Of a stretch of DNA of 64,000 nt, positions 26,953 to 36,761 are shown piece by piece. Each line of letters begins with the position of its first letter. Position 1 is the stretch's first letter. The position numbers and the translations under genes were made by a program. The DNA lies in contig JAHBWZ010000009.1 of assembly GCA_019636755.1 (NCBI GenBank), forward strand, positions 62,001-126,000, read 5' to 3'. The notes below the pieces were generated by a model, which worked only from the letters and a program-made list of their open reading frames with translations, made no database searches and had not been told where the DNA came from. Source of the stretch: Phycisphaeraceae bacterium. Lineage in GTDB: Bacteria > Planctomycetota > Phycisphaerae > Phycisphaerales > SM1A02.

Positions 26953-27780
26953 ATGTCGCAGGCCGACCTTCGACTGCCGCAGCGAGGCATGGGCGCCACA
27001 TCGCGACGCGATGCGTGGTGGCTCGAACCGCTGATCGTCTTCCTGGTGCTCTCCGCCTTCATCGTGTACACGACCTGGGCCGCGTTCCAGGGCGTCAACT
27101 ACTTCGCGAGCCAGGGGGGCGCGCACTACCTCTCGCCCTTCTACTCGCCGCTGCTCTACGGACAGAACGGCGAGCCCTACTGGATCGGCCTGGCGCCGCC
27201 TTCGTGGTGGCCCGCGTGGTCGCCCTTCGCGTTCTCCCCGGCGTTCCTCATTCTCGCCGGCCCGGCGCTCATGCGGTTCACGTGCTACTACTACCGCGGC
27301 GCCTACTACAAGGCATTCTGGCTGGATCCGCCCTCCTGCGCGGTGGGTGAGCCGCGCAAGAGTTACATCGGCGAACGCCGGTTCCCGCTGATCATGCAGA
27401 ACGTCCACCGGTATGTCTTCTACCCGGCGGCCGCGTTCGTCATCGTGCTGGCGTGGGATGCGATCCAGGCGACACGGTTCGTCCAGGAGGACGGCACCAC
27501 GCGGTTCGGCATCGGGCTCGGCACGGTGGTCCTGGCCCTCAATGCCTTCCTGCTGGGCGGATACACGTTCGGCTGCCACTGCGCCCGGCACCAGATCGGC
27601 GGCTACCTGAACTCGCTGGCGCGCCGGCCGATCCGCGCGAAGTGCTACGGCTGCGTCAGCGCGCTGAACCGTCGCCACATGACCTGGGCGTGGATCAGCC
27701 TCTTCTGGGTCGCGCTCACCGATGTCTACGTCCGACTCGTCGCCCAGGACATCATCACCGACCCGAGGATCCTCTTCTGA
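26953..27780 (+). CDS. sdhC: Succinate dehydrogenase/fumarate reductase membrane subunit
   Basis: 275 residues with about five membrane segments. It anchors the flavoprotein and iron-sulfur subunits and carries quinone/heme sites. The subunit belongs to the long single-anchor type seen with actinobacterial-like Sdh enzymes. Conserved-looking His residues lie in NVHRYVFYPAAAF and in GCHCARHQIGGYL. Start ATG 26953 follows GAGGAGG by 12 nt. Its stop overlaps the sdhA start (ATGA), which supports the assignment more than sequence alone. Confidence 0.83.
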   Translation: MSQADLRLPQRGMGATSRRDAWWLEPLIVFLVLSAFIVYTTWAAFQGVNYFASQGGAHYLSPFYSPLLYGQNGEPYWIGLAPPSWWPAWSPFAFSPAFLILAGPALMRFTCYYYRGAYYKAFWLDPPSCAVGEPRKSYIGERRFPLIMQNVHRYVFYPAAAFVIVLAWDAIQATRFVQEDGTTRFGIGLGTVVLALNAFLLGGYTFGCHCARHQIGGYLNSLARRPIRAKCYGCVSALNRRHMTWAWISLFWVALTDVYVRLVAQDIITDPRILF

Positions 27781-29597
27781 TGAGCGCGGTGGAGTACAGA
27801 ACGGTCGAACATGACGTCCTGGTCATCGGGGCCGGCGGGGCCGGACTCCGGGCGGCCATCGAGGCGTCCGGGCGCGGAACCTCGGTCGGTGTCGTGTGCA
27901 AATCCCTGCTCGGCAAGGCGCACACCGTGATGGCGGAAGGCGGCCTGGCGGCGGCCATGGCGAACGTCGACGACCGCGACAGCTGGCGCGTGCACTTCGC
28001 CGACACCATGCGCGGCGGCCAGTACCTCAACAACTGGACGATGGCGCGCCTGCATGCACAGCAGGCCCCCGACCGCGTGCGGGAACTGGAGGCCTGGGGT
28101 GCGCTGTTCGACCGGACGCGCGACGGCCGGATCCTCCAGCGGAACTTCGGCGGACACAAGTACCCGCGCCTGGCGCACGTCGGCGACCGGACCGGGCTGG
28201 AGATGATCCGGACACTCCAGGACCACGGCATCCACCAGGGCATCACGTTCCACATGGAGTGCACGGTCGTCGAACTGCTGAAGGACGGCGGCCGGATCGC
28301 CGGCGCGGTCGGCTACGACCGGGAGCGTGGAAGGTTCATCGTCTGGCGGGCACCGGCGGTGATCCTGGCCACTGGCGGCATCGGGCGCGCGTACGCGATC
28401 ACGTCGAACAGCTGGGAGTACACGGGCGACGGCCACGCGCTGGCGTACCGCGCGGGCGCGGACCTCAAGGACATGGAGTTCGTGCAGTTCCATCCCACCG
28501 GGATGGTCTGGCCGCCGTCGGTGCGCGGCATCCTGGTCACCGAGGGTGTCCGGGGCGAGGGCGGCGTGCTTCGCAACCGGGAAGGCCGCCGCTTCATGTT
28601 CGATGACATCCCCGATCTCTACCGGAACCAGACCGCGAGCGATCCGGAGGAGGGCTGGCGCTACGTCACCGGCGATCGCAACGCGAACCGCCCGCCGGAA
28701 CTGCTGACGCGCGACCACGTGGCGCGGTGCATCGTGCGGGAGATCCGCGAGGGCCGCGGCAGCCCGCACGGCGGCGTCTTCCTGGACATCGCCTGGATCC
28801 GGGAGAAGATCCCGGACGCCGCGGAGCACATCCGGAAGAAACTGCCGAGCATGTATCACCAGTTCAAGGAACTGGCGGGCGTCGACATCACGAAGGAGCC
28901 GATGGAGGTCGGACCGACCACGCACTACGTGATGGGCGGCGTGGACGTCGACGGCGAGACGCAGATGACATCGGTGCCCGGGCTCTTCGCCGCCGGCGAG
29001 GTCGCGGCGGGACTGCACGGCGCCAACCGGCTGGGCGGGAACTCGCTCTCCGACCTGCTCGTCTTCGGCAAGCTTGCCGGGGAGCATGCCGCGGCGTGGG
29101 CGAAGGCGCATGCGTCACCGGCCATCGACCAGGGCCAGGTCGACGCCGCCCACGCGACGGCGCTCGCGCCGCTCGAGCGGCAGAGCGGCGAGAATCCGTA
29201 CACGATCCAGCACGATCTCCAGGCGATGATGCAGGACAAGGTCGGGATCGTCCGCACGGAGCGCGAGATGACCCAGGCGATCGACGCGATCGCGACCCTG
29301 ACCGCCCGGAGCGCGCGGGCGAAGGCGGACGGACACCGCGAATACAACCCGGGCTGGCACACTGCACAGGACCTGCGCAATCTCCTGACGGTCTCCGAAG
29401 CGGTTGCGCGGGCGGCGCTGGACCGGCGCGAGAGCCGCGGCGCCCACTTCCGCGAGGACTGCCCGGAAAAGGACGCCGGCCACGGGAAGCACAACACGAT
29501 CGTGCGACAGGGCGCCGACGGCTCGATGCACATCGAACGACGACCGATTCCTCCGATGCCGGAGGACCTGGCCGACATCATCAGGGAGATGGCGTGA
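27780..29597 (+). CDS. sdhA: Succinate dehydrogenase flavoprotein subunit
   Basis: 605 residues. It oxidises succinate to fumarate on covalently bound FAD (or the reverse). The FAD-binding N-terminus (VLVIGAGGAGLRAAIEAS) and the FAD-anchoring His region (GKAHTVMAEGGLAA) are present. Active-site segments: QFHPTG, TEGVRGEGG, the catalytic Arg in TRDHVARCI and the substrate His in PTTHYVMGG. ATG 27780 overlaps the sdhC stop, and its own stop overlaps sdhB. The long C-terminal helical domain ends with REYNPGWHTAQDLRNLL. Confidence 0.95.
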   Translation: MSAVEYRTVEHDVLVIGAGGAGLRAAIEASGRGTSVGVVCKSLLGKAHTVMAEGGLAAAMANVDDRDSWRVHFADTMRGGQYLNNWTMARLHAQQAPDRVRELEAWGALFDRTRDGRILQRNFGGHKYPRLAHVGDRTGLEMIRTLQDHGIHQGITFHMECTVVELLKDGGRIAGAVGYDRERGRFIVWRAPAVILATGGIGRAYAITSNSWEYTGDGHALAYRAGADLKDMEFVQFHPTGMVWPPSVRGILVTEGVRGEGGVLRNREGRRFMFDDIPDLYRNQTASDPEEGWRYVTGDRNANRPPELLTRDHVARCIVREIREGRGSPHGGVFLDIAWIREKIPDAAEHIRKKLPSMYHQFKELAGVDITKEPMEVGPTTHYVMGGVDVDGETQMTSVPGLFAAGEVAAGLHGANRLGGNSLSDLLVFGKLAGEHAAAWAKAHASPAIDQGQVDAAHATALAPLERQSGENPYTIQHDLQAMMQDKVGIVRTEREMTQAIDAIATLTARSARAKADGHREYNPGWHTAQDLRNLLTVSEAVARAALDRRESRGAHFREDCPEKDAGHGKHNTIVRQGADGSMHIERRPIPPMPEDLADIIREMA

Positions 29598-30418
29598 TGA
29601 CCGAGGCGCGCGACGCGACCTTCCGGATCTGGCGGGGCGATCACGCGACCGGCGCCTTCCGGGACTACCGGACGCGGGTCACGCACGGCATGGTCGTCCT
29701 GGACGCCGTGCACCAGGTGCAGTCGGAGTCCGCGCCGGACCTTGCCTGCCGCTGGAACTGCAAGGCAGGCAAGTGCGGGTCGTGTTCCGCCGAGATCAAC
29801 GGCCGTCCGCGGCTCATGTGCATGACGCGGCTGGAGACGCTGGATCTGGATCAGCCGGTGACGGTCGAGCCGCTCCGCGCCTTCCCGAGCATCCGCGACC
29901 TCGTCACCGACGTGTCATGGAACTTCCGGGTCAAGGCGAAGATCCCGCCCTTCCGGCCACGGACACCCGACGCGCCGGACGGGACATGGCGGATCGACCA
30001 GGCGGACGTGGAGCGCGTGCAGGAGTTCCGCAAGTGCATCGAGTGCTTCCTCTGCCAGGACGTGTGCCACGTCCTGCGGGACCATCACAAGCACGATGAG
30101 TTCGCGGGCCCCCGTCACTTCGTCTACCAGGCGGCGCTGGACATGCACCCGCTGGACGTGGAGGAGCGCCTCCGCCAGGTGAAGGACGAGAACGGCATCG
30201 GCTACTGCAACATCACCAGGTGCTGCACGAAGGTCTGCCCGGAGCACATCGCGATCACCGACAACGCGATCATCCCCCTGAAGGAGCGCGTGGTCGACGA
30301 GTTCTACGACCCCCTGACCCGGCTCTTCCGGATCTTCCGGGCGAAGCGCAAGTCCGATCGCATGGACGGACGCCCCGAACCTGACGCCAGCGCGCTTCCA
30401 CCGAAGGGTGCCCCATGA
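29597..30418 (+). CDS. sdhB: Succinate dehydrogenase iron-sulfur subunit
   Basis: 273 residues. It relays electrons from FAD to quinone. The three clusters can be assigned: [2Fe-2S] ligands in CRWNCKAGKCGSCS with CMT, [4Fe-4S] ligands in CIECFLCQDVCHV, and [3Fe-4S] ligands in CNITRCCTKVCPEHI. It overlaps sdhA (TGATG) and the next gene (ATGA). Confidence 0.95.
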   Translation: MTEARDATFRIWRGDHATGAFRDYRTRVTHGMVVLDAVHQVQSESAPDLACRWNCKAGKCGSCSAEINGRPRLMCMTRLETLDLDQPVTVEPLRAFPSIRDLVTDVSWNFRVKAKIPPFRPRTPDAPDGTWRIDQADVERVQEFRKCIECFLCQDVCHVLRDHHKHDEFAGPRHFVYQAALDMHPLDVEERLRQVKDENGIGYCNITRCCTKVCPEHIAITDNAIIPLKERVVDEFYDPLTRLFRIFRAKRKSDRMDGRPEPDASALPPKGAP

Positions 30419-30984
30419 CCACGCCCGACCCCTCCGCCGGAACGTCCTCCGCCGCCCCGCCGCTCCGCCGGATCCGGCCCGAAGCGATCCCGCGGGCGCT
30501 CACCAAGGCGGAGCGCTATCGCCTGCTCAACGAGCCTCGCACGGCGGAGAGCATCTGCCGCGACATCCTTGCGGTTGCGCCGGACAATCAGGAGGCGACG
30601 GCGACGCTGCTGCTCGCCATCACCGATCAGTTCCGCCATGGCTGGACCAGCCTGGCCGATGCAGAGCGCGTCCTGCGCGCTCTGCGCGACACCTACGCAC
30701 GGCACTACTACCTCGGCGTCGCCCTGGAGCGGTGGGCCAAGGCGCTGCTGGATGACCCCGCCCAGCGGCGTGCGGCCGCGGGGTTCTTCAGTGCCGCCAT
30801 GCGCTCCTATGACCGCGCCCATGCGCTCGCGACGGCGGGCAACGACGACGCGGTGCTCCGCTGGAACACCTGCGTGCGGATCATGGAACGCAATCACCTG
30901 GAGTTCGCGCCTGGCGAAGCCGCCATGGATCTCGAACTGGAGGGATTCGAGGACGAGGTTCCCCCGCGTGCACCGTTCGGCTGA
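30415..30984 (+). CDS. TPR-like helical protein at the end of the sdh operon
   Basis: 189 residues, cytoplasmic. A Pro-rich leader is followed by helices that read like degenerate TPRs (RYRLLNEPRTAESICRDILAVAPDNQEATATLLLAI). I do not recognise a specific family. It overlaps sdhB by 4 bp, so it is translationally coupled and may assist assembly or maturation of the dehydrogenase; that is inference from position only. The 3' end meets the convergent FG-GAP gene 8 bp later. Confidence 0.78.
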   Translation: MTTPDPSAGTSSAAPPLRRIRPEAIPRALTKAERYRLLNEPRTAESICRDILAVAPDNQEATATLLLAITDQFRHGWTSLADAERVLRALRDTYARHYYLGVALERWAKALLDDPAQRRAAAGFFSAAMRSYDRAHALATAGNDDAVLRWNTCVRIMERNHLEFAPGEAAMDLELEGFEDEVPPRAPFG

Positions 30985-30992
30985 GCGGCGGA

Positions 30993-32339
30993 TCAGCCCC
31001 AGAAACTCAGCAGGATGACCAGGTCGGCGAAGTCGACCACAAGGTCGTGGTTGAGATCGCCGGTGCATCCGCCCGACGGCAGACAGGCGCCCCAGTTCCC
31101 GATGAGGATCAGGAGGTCGGCGAAGTCGACGGAACCGCTGCCGTCCAGATCCGGTCCCGCCGGCTCCGTCACGGTGGAACGGTTGCGGATCAGCGAGATC
31201 GAGCCGACGTCGCGTGCATTCGCGGTCACGATGTCCGGACGCCCGTTGCCGGTCACGTCCGCCGCGATCACGGACGCGCTGCTGCTGGTCCCCTCGCCGA
31301 TCGGCAGGAGGTAACTGCCGACGAACGTGCCGTCACCCCAGTTCATGAGGACGGTTACCGAGCCGCCGTTCTGGACGTTCGCCATGATGAGATCGCTGGC
31401 GCCGTCGCCGTCGATGTCCGCAGCCGTCAACGAGTGCGGCGCGCTGCCGTGTCCGGGGTAGCCGACGGGTGCCGCGAAGACGGGCCGGCCGAAGGCGTCC
31501 ACACCATCGTTGCGCAGCACCCACGCCGTGTTGCTCCCGAAGTCCGCCACCGCCAGGTCGAGACGGCCTGAGCCGCTCAGATCCGCGGCGACGACGTCGC
31601 GCGGCTGCACGCCCACCGGAACGGCGGGGATCGGCTGGAATGTTCCGTCGCCGATGCCGAGCAGAAGGCTGAGCGTCGCCGATGTCCGGTTTACCGCCAC
31701 CAGGTCCAGGATGCCGTCACCATCCAGATCGGCACCGATGACTTCGCGCGAATCGGCCCCGACCGCGTACGACCCGGCCGGCACGAACCCTGCCCAGTCG
31801 CCGAAGGGCCCGTCCACGTTCCGCAGCACGACCAGCGGTCCGGTGCCCGTCCCACGATGCGTGACCGCGAGATCCGGGCGACCGTCGCCGTCGAAATCAC
31901 CGGCGGTCATACCCGTCGGGCGCTCCGCAACCGGGAACTGAAGCGGCGCGGCAAACGCCATCCCGCCCTGATTCCGCAGCACGGAGATGGTGTGGTCGCC
32001 CTCGTTCGCGGTGACGAAGTCCGGCCGGCCGTCGCTGTCGCAGTCGGCGATGACGAGCGTGCGCGGCGTCGGCTCCCCGCCGCGCGGAGCGACCGGCCAA
32101 CTGACCGGGGGCAGGAAAAGACCTTTCCCGCTGTTGCGAAGGACCGCCACGTCATGCGATTCGCGGTTGGCGCTGGCAAGGTCCAGCCAGCCGTCCCCGT
32201 CCAGATCCGCCGCACGCACGGACGACGACACCAGGCCCACGATGTGCACCTCCGGCGCATCGAACGCGACACCGGCGCACGTTGAACCCGCCGTCCCTGC
32301 AAGCGCAGCCGCCGCAGCGGCCCACTGTGCTCTCTTCAT
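30993..32339 (-). CDS. Secreted FG-GAP/VCBS-repeat protein with dockerin-like tail
   Basis: 448 residues. Signal peptide (MKRAQWAAAAAALAGTAGSTCAG), then about six FG-GAP-type repeats of the form AADLDGDGxxDLxxAN (for example AGDFDGDGRPDLAV and GADLDGDGILDLVA), which fold into a beta-propeller with calcium sites. The C-terminus has two dockerin-like EF-hand halves: DLDGSGSVDFADLLILIGNWG and DLNHDLVVDFADLVILLSFWG. Dockerin tails bind cohesins in some bacteria, but in Planctomycetota their partner is unknown. The frame is intact, in contrast to most other secreted genes further right. Confidence 0.9.
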   Translation of the reverse strand: MKRAQWAAAAAALAGTAGSTCAGVAFDAPEVHIVGLVSSSVRAADLDGDGWLDLASANRESHDVAVLRNSGKGLFLPPVSWPVAPRGGEPTPRTLVIADCDSDGRPDFVTANEGDHTISVLRNQGGMAFAAPLQFPVAERPTGMTAGDFDGDGRPDLAVTHRGTGTGPLVVLRNVDGPFGDWAGFVPAGSYAVGADSREVIGADLDGDGILDLVAVNRTSATLSLLLGIGDGTFQPIPAVPVGVQPRDVVAADLSGSGRLDLAVADFGSNTAWVLRNDGVDAFGRPVFAAPVGYPGHGSAPHSLTAADIDGDGASDLIMANVQNGGSVTVLMNWGDGTFVGSYLLPIGEGTSSSASVIAADVTGNGRPDIVTANARDVGSISLIRNRSTVTEPAGPDLDGSGSVDFADLLILIGNWGACLPSGGCTGDLNHDLVVDFADLVILLSFWG

Positions 32340-32773
32340 GGCTGACCTCTCCCCGGCGCGATCACGCGAGGTGATCCGACGGGGACCGGGCGGTCAGGCC
32401 CGGTCTCTCTCTCTGTCTCGAACGGCTTCCCCAGGGGAAGCCCGGCCGGTCGGCTGCCGAGCGGCTGACCGACAGGGATACCAGAACGCGGACCCCGGGT
32501 CAATGGGTTGCCGGGGAGGTGGGTCATGGTGGGTGGCCCTGCAGTCACCGGTTGACCCCTGCCTGACTGTCACGCCGTCGCCAGGTGACCCCGCCGGCAG
32601 GAGTCGGAACGATGGACAGTGGGCCTCTCTGGGCGGTCCTCGCCGGGCAGGTGCTCGAGATCTGCGGTGGGCGCGAGCACCGGCCCGCGCGGCCATGCCG
32701 CAGGCGATCAGGCGCGCACCCGAGGCCAGTGCAGGGCGCATCCACGCCGTCCCTGGCATGCCCGGGGACGAAT

Positions 32774-32830
32774 GCGAGTACGAGCAGGAGAACGAGTAGG
32801 AGTAGGAGTAGGAGCAGGAGTACGAGCGGG
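32774..32830. repeat. Degenerate (GAGNAG)n microsatellite
   Basis: Imperfect hexamer repeat built from GAGTAC, GAGCAG, GAGAAC and GAGTAG units. On the minus strand one frame reads as a run of Leu/Val, which is composition, not a real membrane segment. Confidence 0.8.
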
Positions 32831-32847
32831 AATGCCGCGACCTGATC

Positions 32848-33119
32848 GCGCACGCCAATGGGGGCTGTCGCCCCCCTTGGCATGCGTCAGCCCGCCGAGT
32901 GACGGCCGGCTCGCTGCAACGGCCGGCGCGTGAGCCTCCACTCGAACGCCCCCGTCACGCGCCGGACGCCCGCGTGCTGCTCAAGCCAGCGGTTGCCGCG
33001 CGGGAGTGCCTGTCCCACGTCCGGCCCACGTCCGGCAAGCACGACCCGCGCGCGTTCAGCCCCGAAGGGGCGGTGGTCGGTAGCCACGAGTGAAGCGAAG
33101 CGGAACTCGTGGAAAGCTC
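32848..33119 (+). repeat. 272-bp direct repeat, copy 1
   Basis: Identical by eye to 33228-33499. It begins with the CGCACGCCAA hairpin and ends in CTCGTGGAAAGCTC. Confidence 0.9.
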
Positions 33120-33227
33120 GCAAGAAACAACCCTCCCCCGCGAGGGGGAGCGGAATCGCACGACGTCGATCGCCTCCGCCTCCAAGGACACGGACTCAGC
33201 GACCCGGCCTCTGTCTATGTTCTGAAA

Positions 33228-33499
33228 GCGCACGCCAATGGGGGCTGTCGCCCCCCTTGGCATGCGTCAGCCCGCCGAGTGACGGCCGGCTCGCTGCAAC
33301 GGCCGGCGCGTGAGCCTCCACTCGAACGCCCCCGTCACGCGCCGGACGCCCGCGTGCTGCTCAAGCCAGCGGTTGCCGCGCGGGAGTGCCTGTCCCACGT
33401 CCGGCCCACGTCCGGCAAGCACGACCCGCGCGCGTTCAGCCCCGAAGGGGCGGTGGTCGGTAGCCACGAGTGAAGCGAAGCGGAACTCGTGGAAAGCTC
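33228..33499 (+). repeat. 272-bp direct repeat, copy 2
   Basis: Identical to copy 1, offset 380 bp. A partial copy (CGTGCTGCTCAAGCCAGCGG... to CCACGTCCGG) follows at 33858-33928 with two or three substitutions. Confidence 0.9.
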
Positions 33500-33990
33500 C
33501 GCCTCCAAGTGCACAGACTCAGCCGCCTGGCTTTCTGTCTTCGCTCTGAAAGCGCACGCCAAGGGGGGCTGTCGCCCCCCTTGAACCCCCCTGGCGAGGT
33601 GACGCGTCCTGTCGCTCGGGCGCCGTGGCATCGCCTCCCGTGGCATCGCCGTCCTCAGCGATGCCACGATGGGTGATGACTCCGCGAGCGTCGGCGGCCG
33701 GGCTGCTGCGCGCGGGTCATGCCGAGGCACGCAGATGAGGATCCTGGGAGCGGCGACCCGCAGGCTCCGGTTCACCGTGCAGGAGCCTGACGACAGCAAG
33801 GGGGGTTCAAGGGGGGCGGAGCCCCCATTGGCGTGCGCGATCAGGGCGCGCAGTGACACCCGCGTGCTGCTCAAGCCAGCGGCTGCCGCGCGGGAGTGCC
33901 TGTCCCACGTCCGTCCCACGTCCGGCCCCGAAAAAAATCTCAGATTCTGAGCAGAATCGCCACCGGATCGGCATATCTGTCTCTGGCGGG

Positions 33991-34036
33991 GTCCGGGGGT
34001 CCGGGGGTCCGGGGGTCCGGGGGTCCGGGGGTCGGG
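33991..34036 (+). repeat. Tandem repeat, five units of GTCCGGGG
   Basis: Five perfect 8-bp units (33991-34030) and a broken sixth, about 140 bp upstream of the ATG of the HAF-type gene. It may affect promoter spacing of that gene. Confidence 0.9.
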
Positions 34037-34175
34037 CATGGTTGTCGTGCCCGGGATGGCAGGTGGCGGCATCATCGATCGCGCCCGGCATCGGGCCGAC
34101 GCGCGGAGCGCCCGATCCCGGCGGTCGGGAACGGGCAGAAGAACAGCGAGGCACCGTTTCACGGAGTCTTCATCC

Positions 34176-35870
34176 ATGACAGCACAGACGGACCTGACTG
34201 ACCACCGGGCGCGCCGACGGGCGCGCAGCACCGCGATCCGCGATCCGCGATCCGCGATCCGCGATCCGCGATCCGCGATCCGCGATCCGCGATCCGCGAT
34301 CCGCGATCCGCGATCCGAATTCTACTGGCTGCCGGACTGACCACCATGGTCCCCGTCCTCGCGCTCTCGCGGGCCGATGAGCCGGACTGCGGACCGGCGT
34401 GCGATCGACCCGGGTACGCCATCGTGGACCTGGGGCCGCTGAATGAACAGAACGATCCCATGTCTCCCCTTCCCTTCTCACCGGAGGCTGAACGCACCGG
34501 TCGCTTCGGCATCAACGCGCACGGCCAGGTGGCGTTCACGCGCCGGATCGATGAGGCGCATCGCCCGTACATCTGGCTTCCGCGTCCGGCGCATGGACTG
34601 TCGGCCGGCGTCCACGCCCTGGTCGATCTCTTCCCGCAGTTCGACTTCGGGGATCACGCCAGCGCGGTGGACATCAGCGACAACGGATCTGTCGCCAGTG
34701 CCGCGCGGGATCGGGCACGGGGCCATACATCACCCGTGACAGCGCGTACATCGCCGACCTCTCCGGTCGATGGTGACACACGCGCGCGGGTGATCGATGG
34801 ACTGTCCTCGGGCGCGTGCGAGGAAGGCGGCGGCTGAGCCGCGGCGTCGCGGTCGTCGACGACGGCTCGGTCCCCGTCATGGTCATGGGAGGCGGGGGCG
34901 TCTGGCCAGCGCCTTCGGAAGTCTACTTCTCATCCGACACCTGGTGACTGACCGACTGCCCACGCCGACGGTGACCGCACTGACCGGCACGGGTTCCCAG
35001 CGAGCCTGGGCGTTCGATATCGATCGCGTTATGGCAGTATGAACTCGCCGCCGCGGAGATCGCGATCCCAGGGTCGGGCACTGTGGCGTGACGATCACCT
35101 ATTACTGCGAGGTGGAGGATGTGCCGGCCCGGATTCGTAGCCGCGGCCGCGGGTTCGCCCCCACGATCTCGGCGCTCTGGTGACTTTCGGCACGACGTCC
35201 CAGAGGACGTGCGGCTTCGGTCGCGGCGTGGATCGCGGCGGGACGGTGGTGGGGTAGCGCGCCACCCTGCCCGACCCGCCGTCGTCGCCGGACTGCGACC
35301 TCAACGCGCTGCTGTGGGGACCCTGCGACAACGGCGCTTACACGAATCTGCATCTCGTGCTCGGGGACTGTGCCGGTTCTCCCCGCCGAGTCGATCAACA
35401 CCAAGCGCGCCCAGGCGCGCATCGTCGGGTGGGATCCGCTGAGGACAGCATCCCTGCTCTGGGTCGAGCACGAGACGCTCGACGGCTGGCAGGGGTTACC
35501 GGCTCCAGGTGGACACGCACCCGGTGTATCCGGGCATCGTCGACGCCGGCACCTGTCCGGGCTGGACGCGGCGAAGCGTACGACGTCAACGACGCCGGCT
35601 GGATCACCGGCTGGGGCATCCGGACGATCGGCGAGGTCAGCCAGCCGCATGCCTTCGTGCTGGTGCCGACGAGCTGTCCTGCCGACCTGATCAGGGACGG
35701 CAGGTCGATTTCCCTGACCTGCTGATCCTGCCTGTGTTTTTACTTCTGACGCATCGTGCGCACACCGACGGGACCATGCGAACTGCCATGGATGGAACTC
35801 TGCCCGGCGACCTGACGGCAACGGCGTGGTCGAGCTTCCTGACCTGGCCGTTCCTGCTCGTACTGGGGTC
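34176..35870 (+). pseudogene. HAF-type secreted dockerin protein, out of frame behind a heptamer repeat and further frameshifted
   Basis: ATG 34176 follows GGAG and encodes a basic leader (MTAQTDLTDHRARRRARS). Twelve perfect CGATCCG units (34234-34317) follow. The signal-peptide core ILLAAGLTTMVPVLALSRA-DEP lies right after them but in another frame; the ATG frame stops at 34340. One more unit (13) or two fewer (10) would fuse them. The mature part shows HAF-type signatures (GINAHGQVAFTRRI, VDISDNGSVAS, AYDVNDAGWITGWGI...HAFVLVP) scattered over at least three frames to about 35690, then a dockerin-like tail (VDFPDLLIL...GDLTGNGVVELPDL, needing shifts). It is either a decayed gene or a region with indel errors. 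Confidence 0.7.
34234..34317 (+). repeat. Tandem repeat, twelve perfect units of CGATCCG
   Basis: 84 bp without a mismatch, placed between start codon and signal-peptide core of the HAF-type gene. Seven is not a multiple of three, so each gain or loss of a unit changes the frame. Confidence 0.95.
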
Positions 35871-36008
35871 TCGTGCTGCAATCTTGCCAGGGCACCGCAG
35901 GATGTCCAGGACCGCTTCACGCGGTCTGGGTGGGATCACTGCACTGGGTTTCGCCTGCCTCGAACTGGTGGCCGGGCAATCAGTAAGCAAGAGGAAAGCG
36001 GGAGACCC

Positions 36009-36640
36009 ATGCACCAGATCAACAGGACCATCTTCACCATCACTCTCACCATCCACCGGCCTCGCGTTGCCGGTGCTTCGCGCTCTTCGCAGAGCCGGTG
36101 GCTGCTGCGATCACGTACACGGACCAGAAGGACCTTCTGGCTGAGCCAGACCAGGCGTGGGAGGTGATCACCTTCACCGAGCACCCGGTCGTGGCTGGAC
36201 GACCACTACCACGAGTCGCACGGGCTCATCTTTCGCGGGACCGACGGAGCTCATCACCACGACACGGCCTTCCACGATCTTCAGGGTATGAAAACCTTCA
36301 CCGGCGTCGCCGACCTGCGCTTGACACGCCGATCACGGCGTTCGCGTTTGACAAATCACGCCAGTCTGTCAAATCTGCGTCTGTACTCAGGGGACACGCA
36401 GATCGGATTCGTTCTTCGGCCTCATCCCCATTTTCCGGCGGGACCATTCCGTTCGACCGATCAACGTCCTGTGGGGACCCGTCGGACGCGCGGTGCTCTT
36501 TCATCGACGACATCATGTTCACGCACCAGGCGCTGGTGCCGGACCCGGCGGCGCCGCGATGGGCGCTCCTGGTGCTGGTGGGCGGTGGTCACGCGTCGGC
36601 GACGGCGCCGACGCGGGCCCGCGGCACCATGTCCATGAGA
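36009..36640 (+). pseudogene. PEP-CTERM-like secreted protein gene, decayed (cassette copy A)
   Basis: The ATG (MHQINRTIFTIT) and 5' flank match copy E at 44.5 kb, and the interior (DTQIGF...FFGLIP) also follows E, while the 3' end follows copy C. Relative to the intact paralogues at 37761 and 44500 it carries at least five single-base indels, so no frame encodes the whole. Remaining pieces include ITFTEHPV, DTPITAFAFD, FIDDIMFTHQALVPDP. It is the first element of the left half of a tandem duplication. Confidence 0.75.
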
Positions 36641-36646
36641 CGACTG

Positions 36647-36685
36647 CCGTGCGGGGGGAGGTTGAGACCACCTCCCCCCGCACGG
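36647..36685. terminator. Perfect 16-bp GC hairpin after the PEP-CTERM-like gene (copy A)
   Basis: CCGTGCGGGGGGAGGT, a 7-nt loop, then the exact complement. No T-run follows (GCTCTT), so it is a terminator or RNA-stabilising stem rather than a textbook intrinsic terminator. Confidence 0.5.
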
Positions 36686-36761
36686 GCTCTTCAAGGATCG
36701 GTGCACAGTGAAGCCCCGCAGTTCCATCGCCAGGGAGGGTACACGCGGAGGAGGTGGTGGA

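Larger units (their letters stand above)
32340..34175. other. Repeat-rich intergenic region without supported genes
   Basis: It holds a GAGTAG-type microsatellite, two identical 272-bp direct repeats, a partial third copy, several GGGGGC/GCCCCC hairpins and a 5 x 8 bp tandem repeat. The many open frames across it are repeat-derived: the same peptides occur twice. Confidence 0.7.

Noticed and set aside
32545-32883. Minus-strand frame with a long Leu/Val run that looks like a membrane helix
   Set aside because: It is the translation of the GAGTAG-type microsatellite; no start signal or conserved flank supports a gene.
34236-34317. CGATCCG array as CRISPR or iteron/origin
   Set aside because: Units are 7 bp with no spacers, and no replication or cas gene is nearby; the position inside a leader peptide explains it better.
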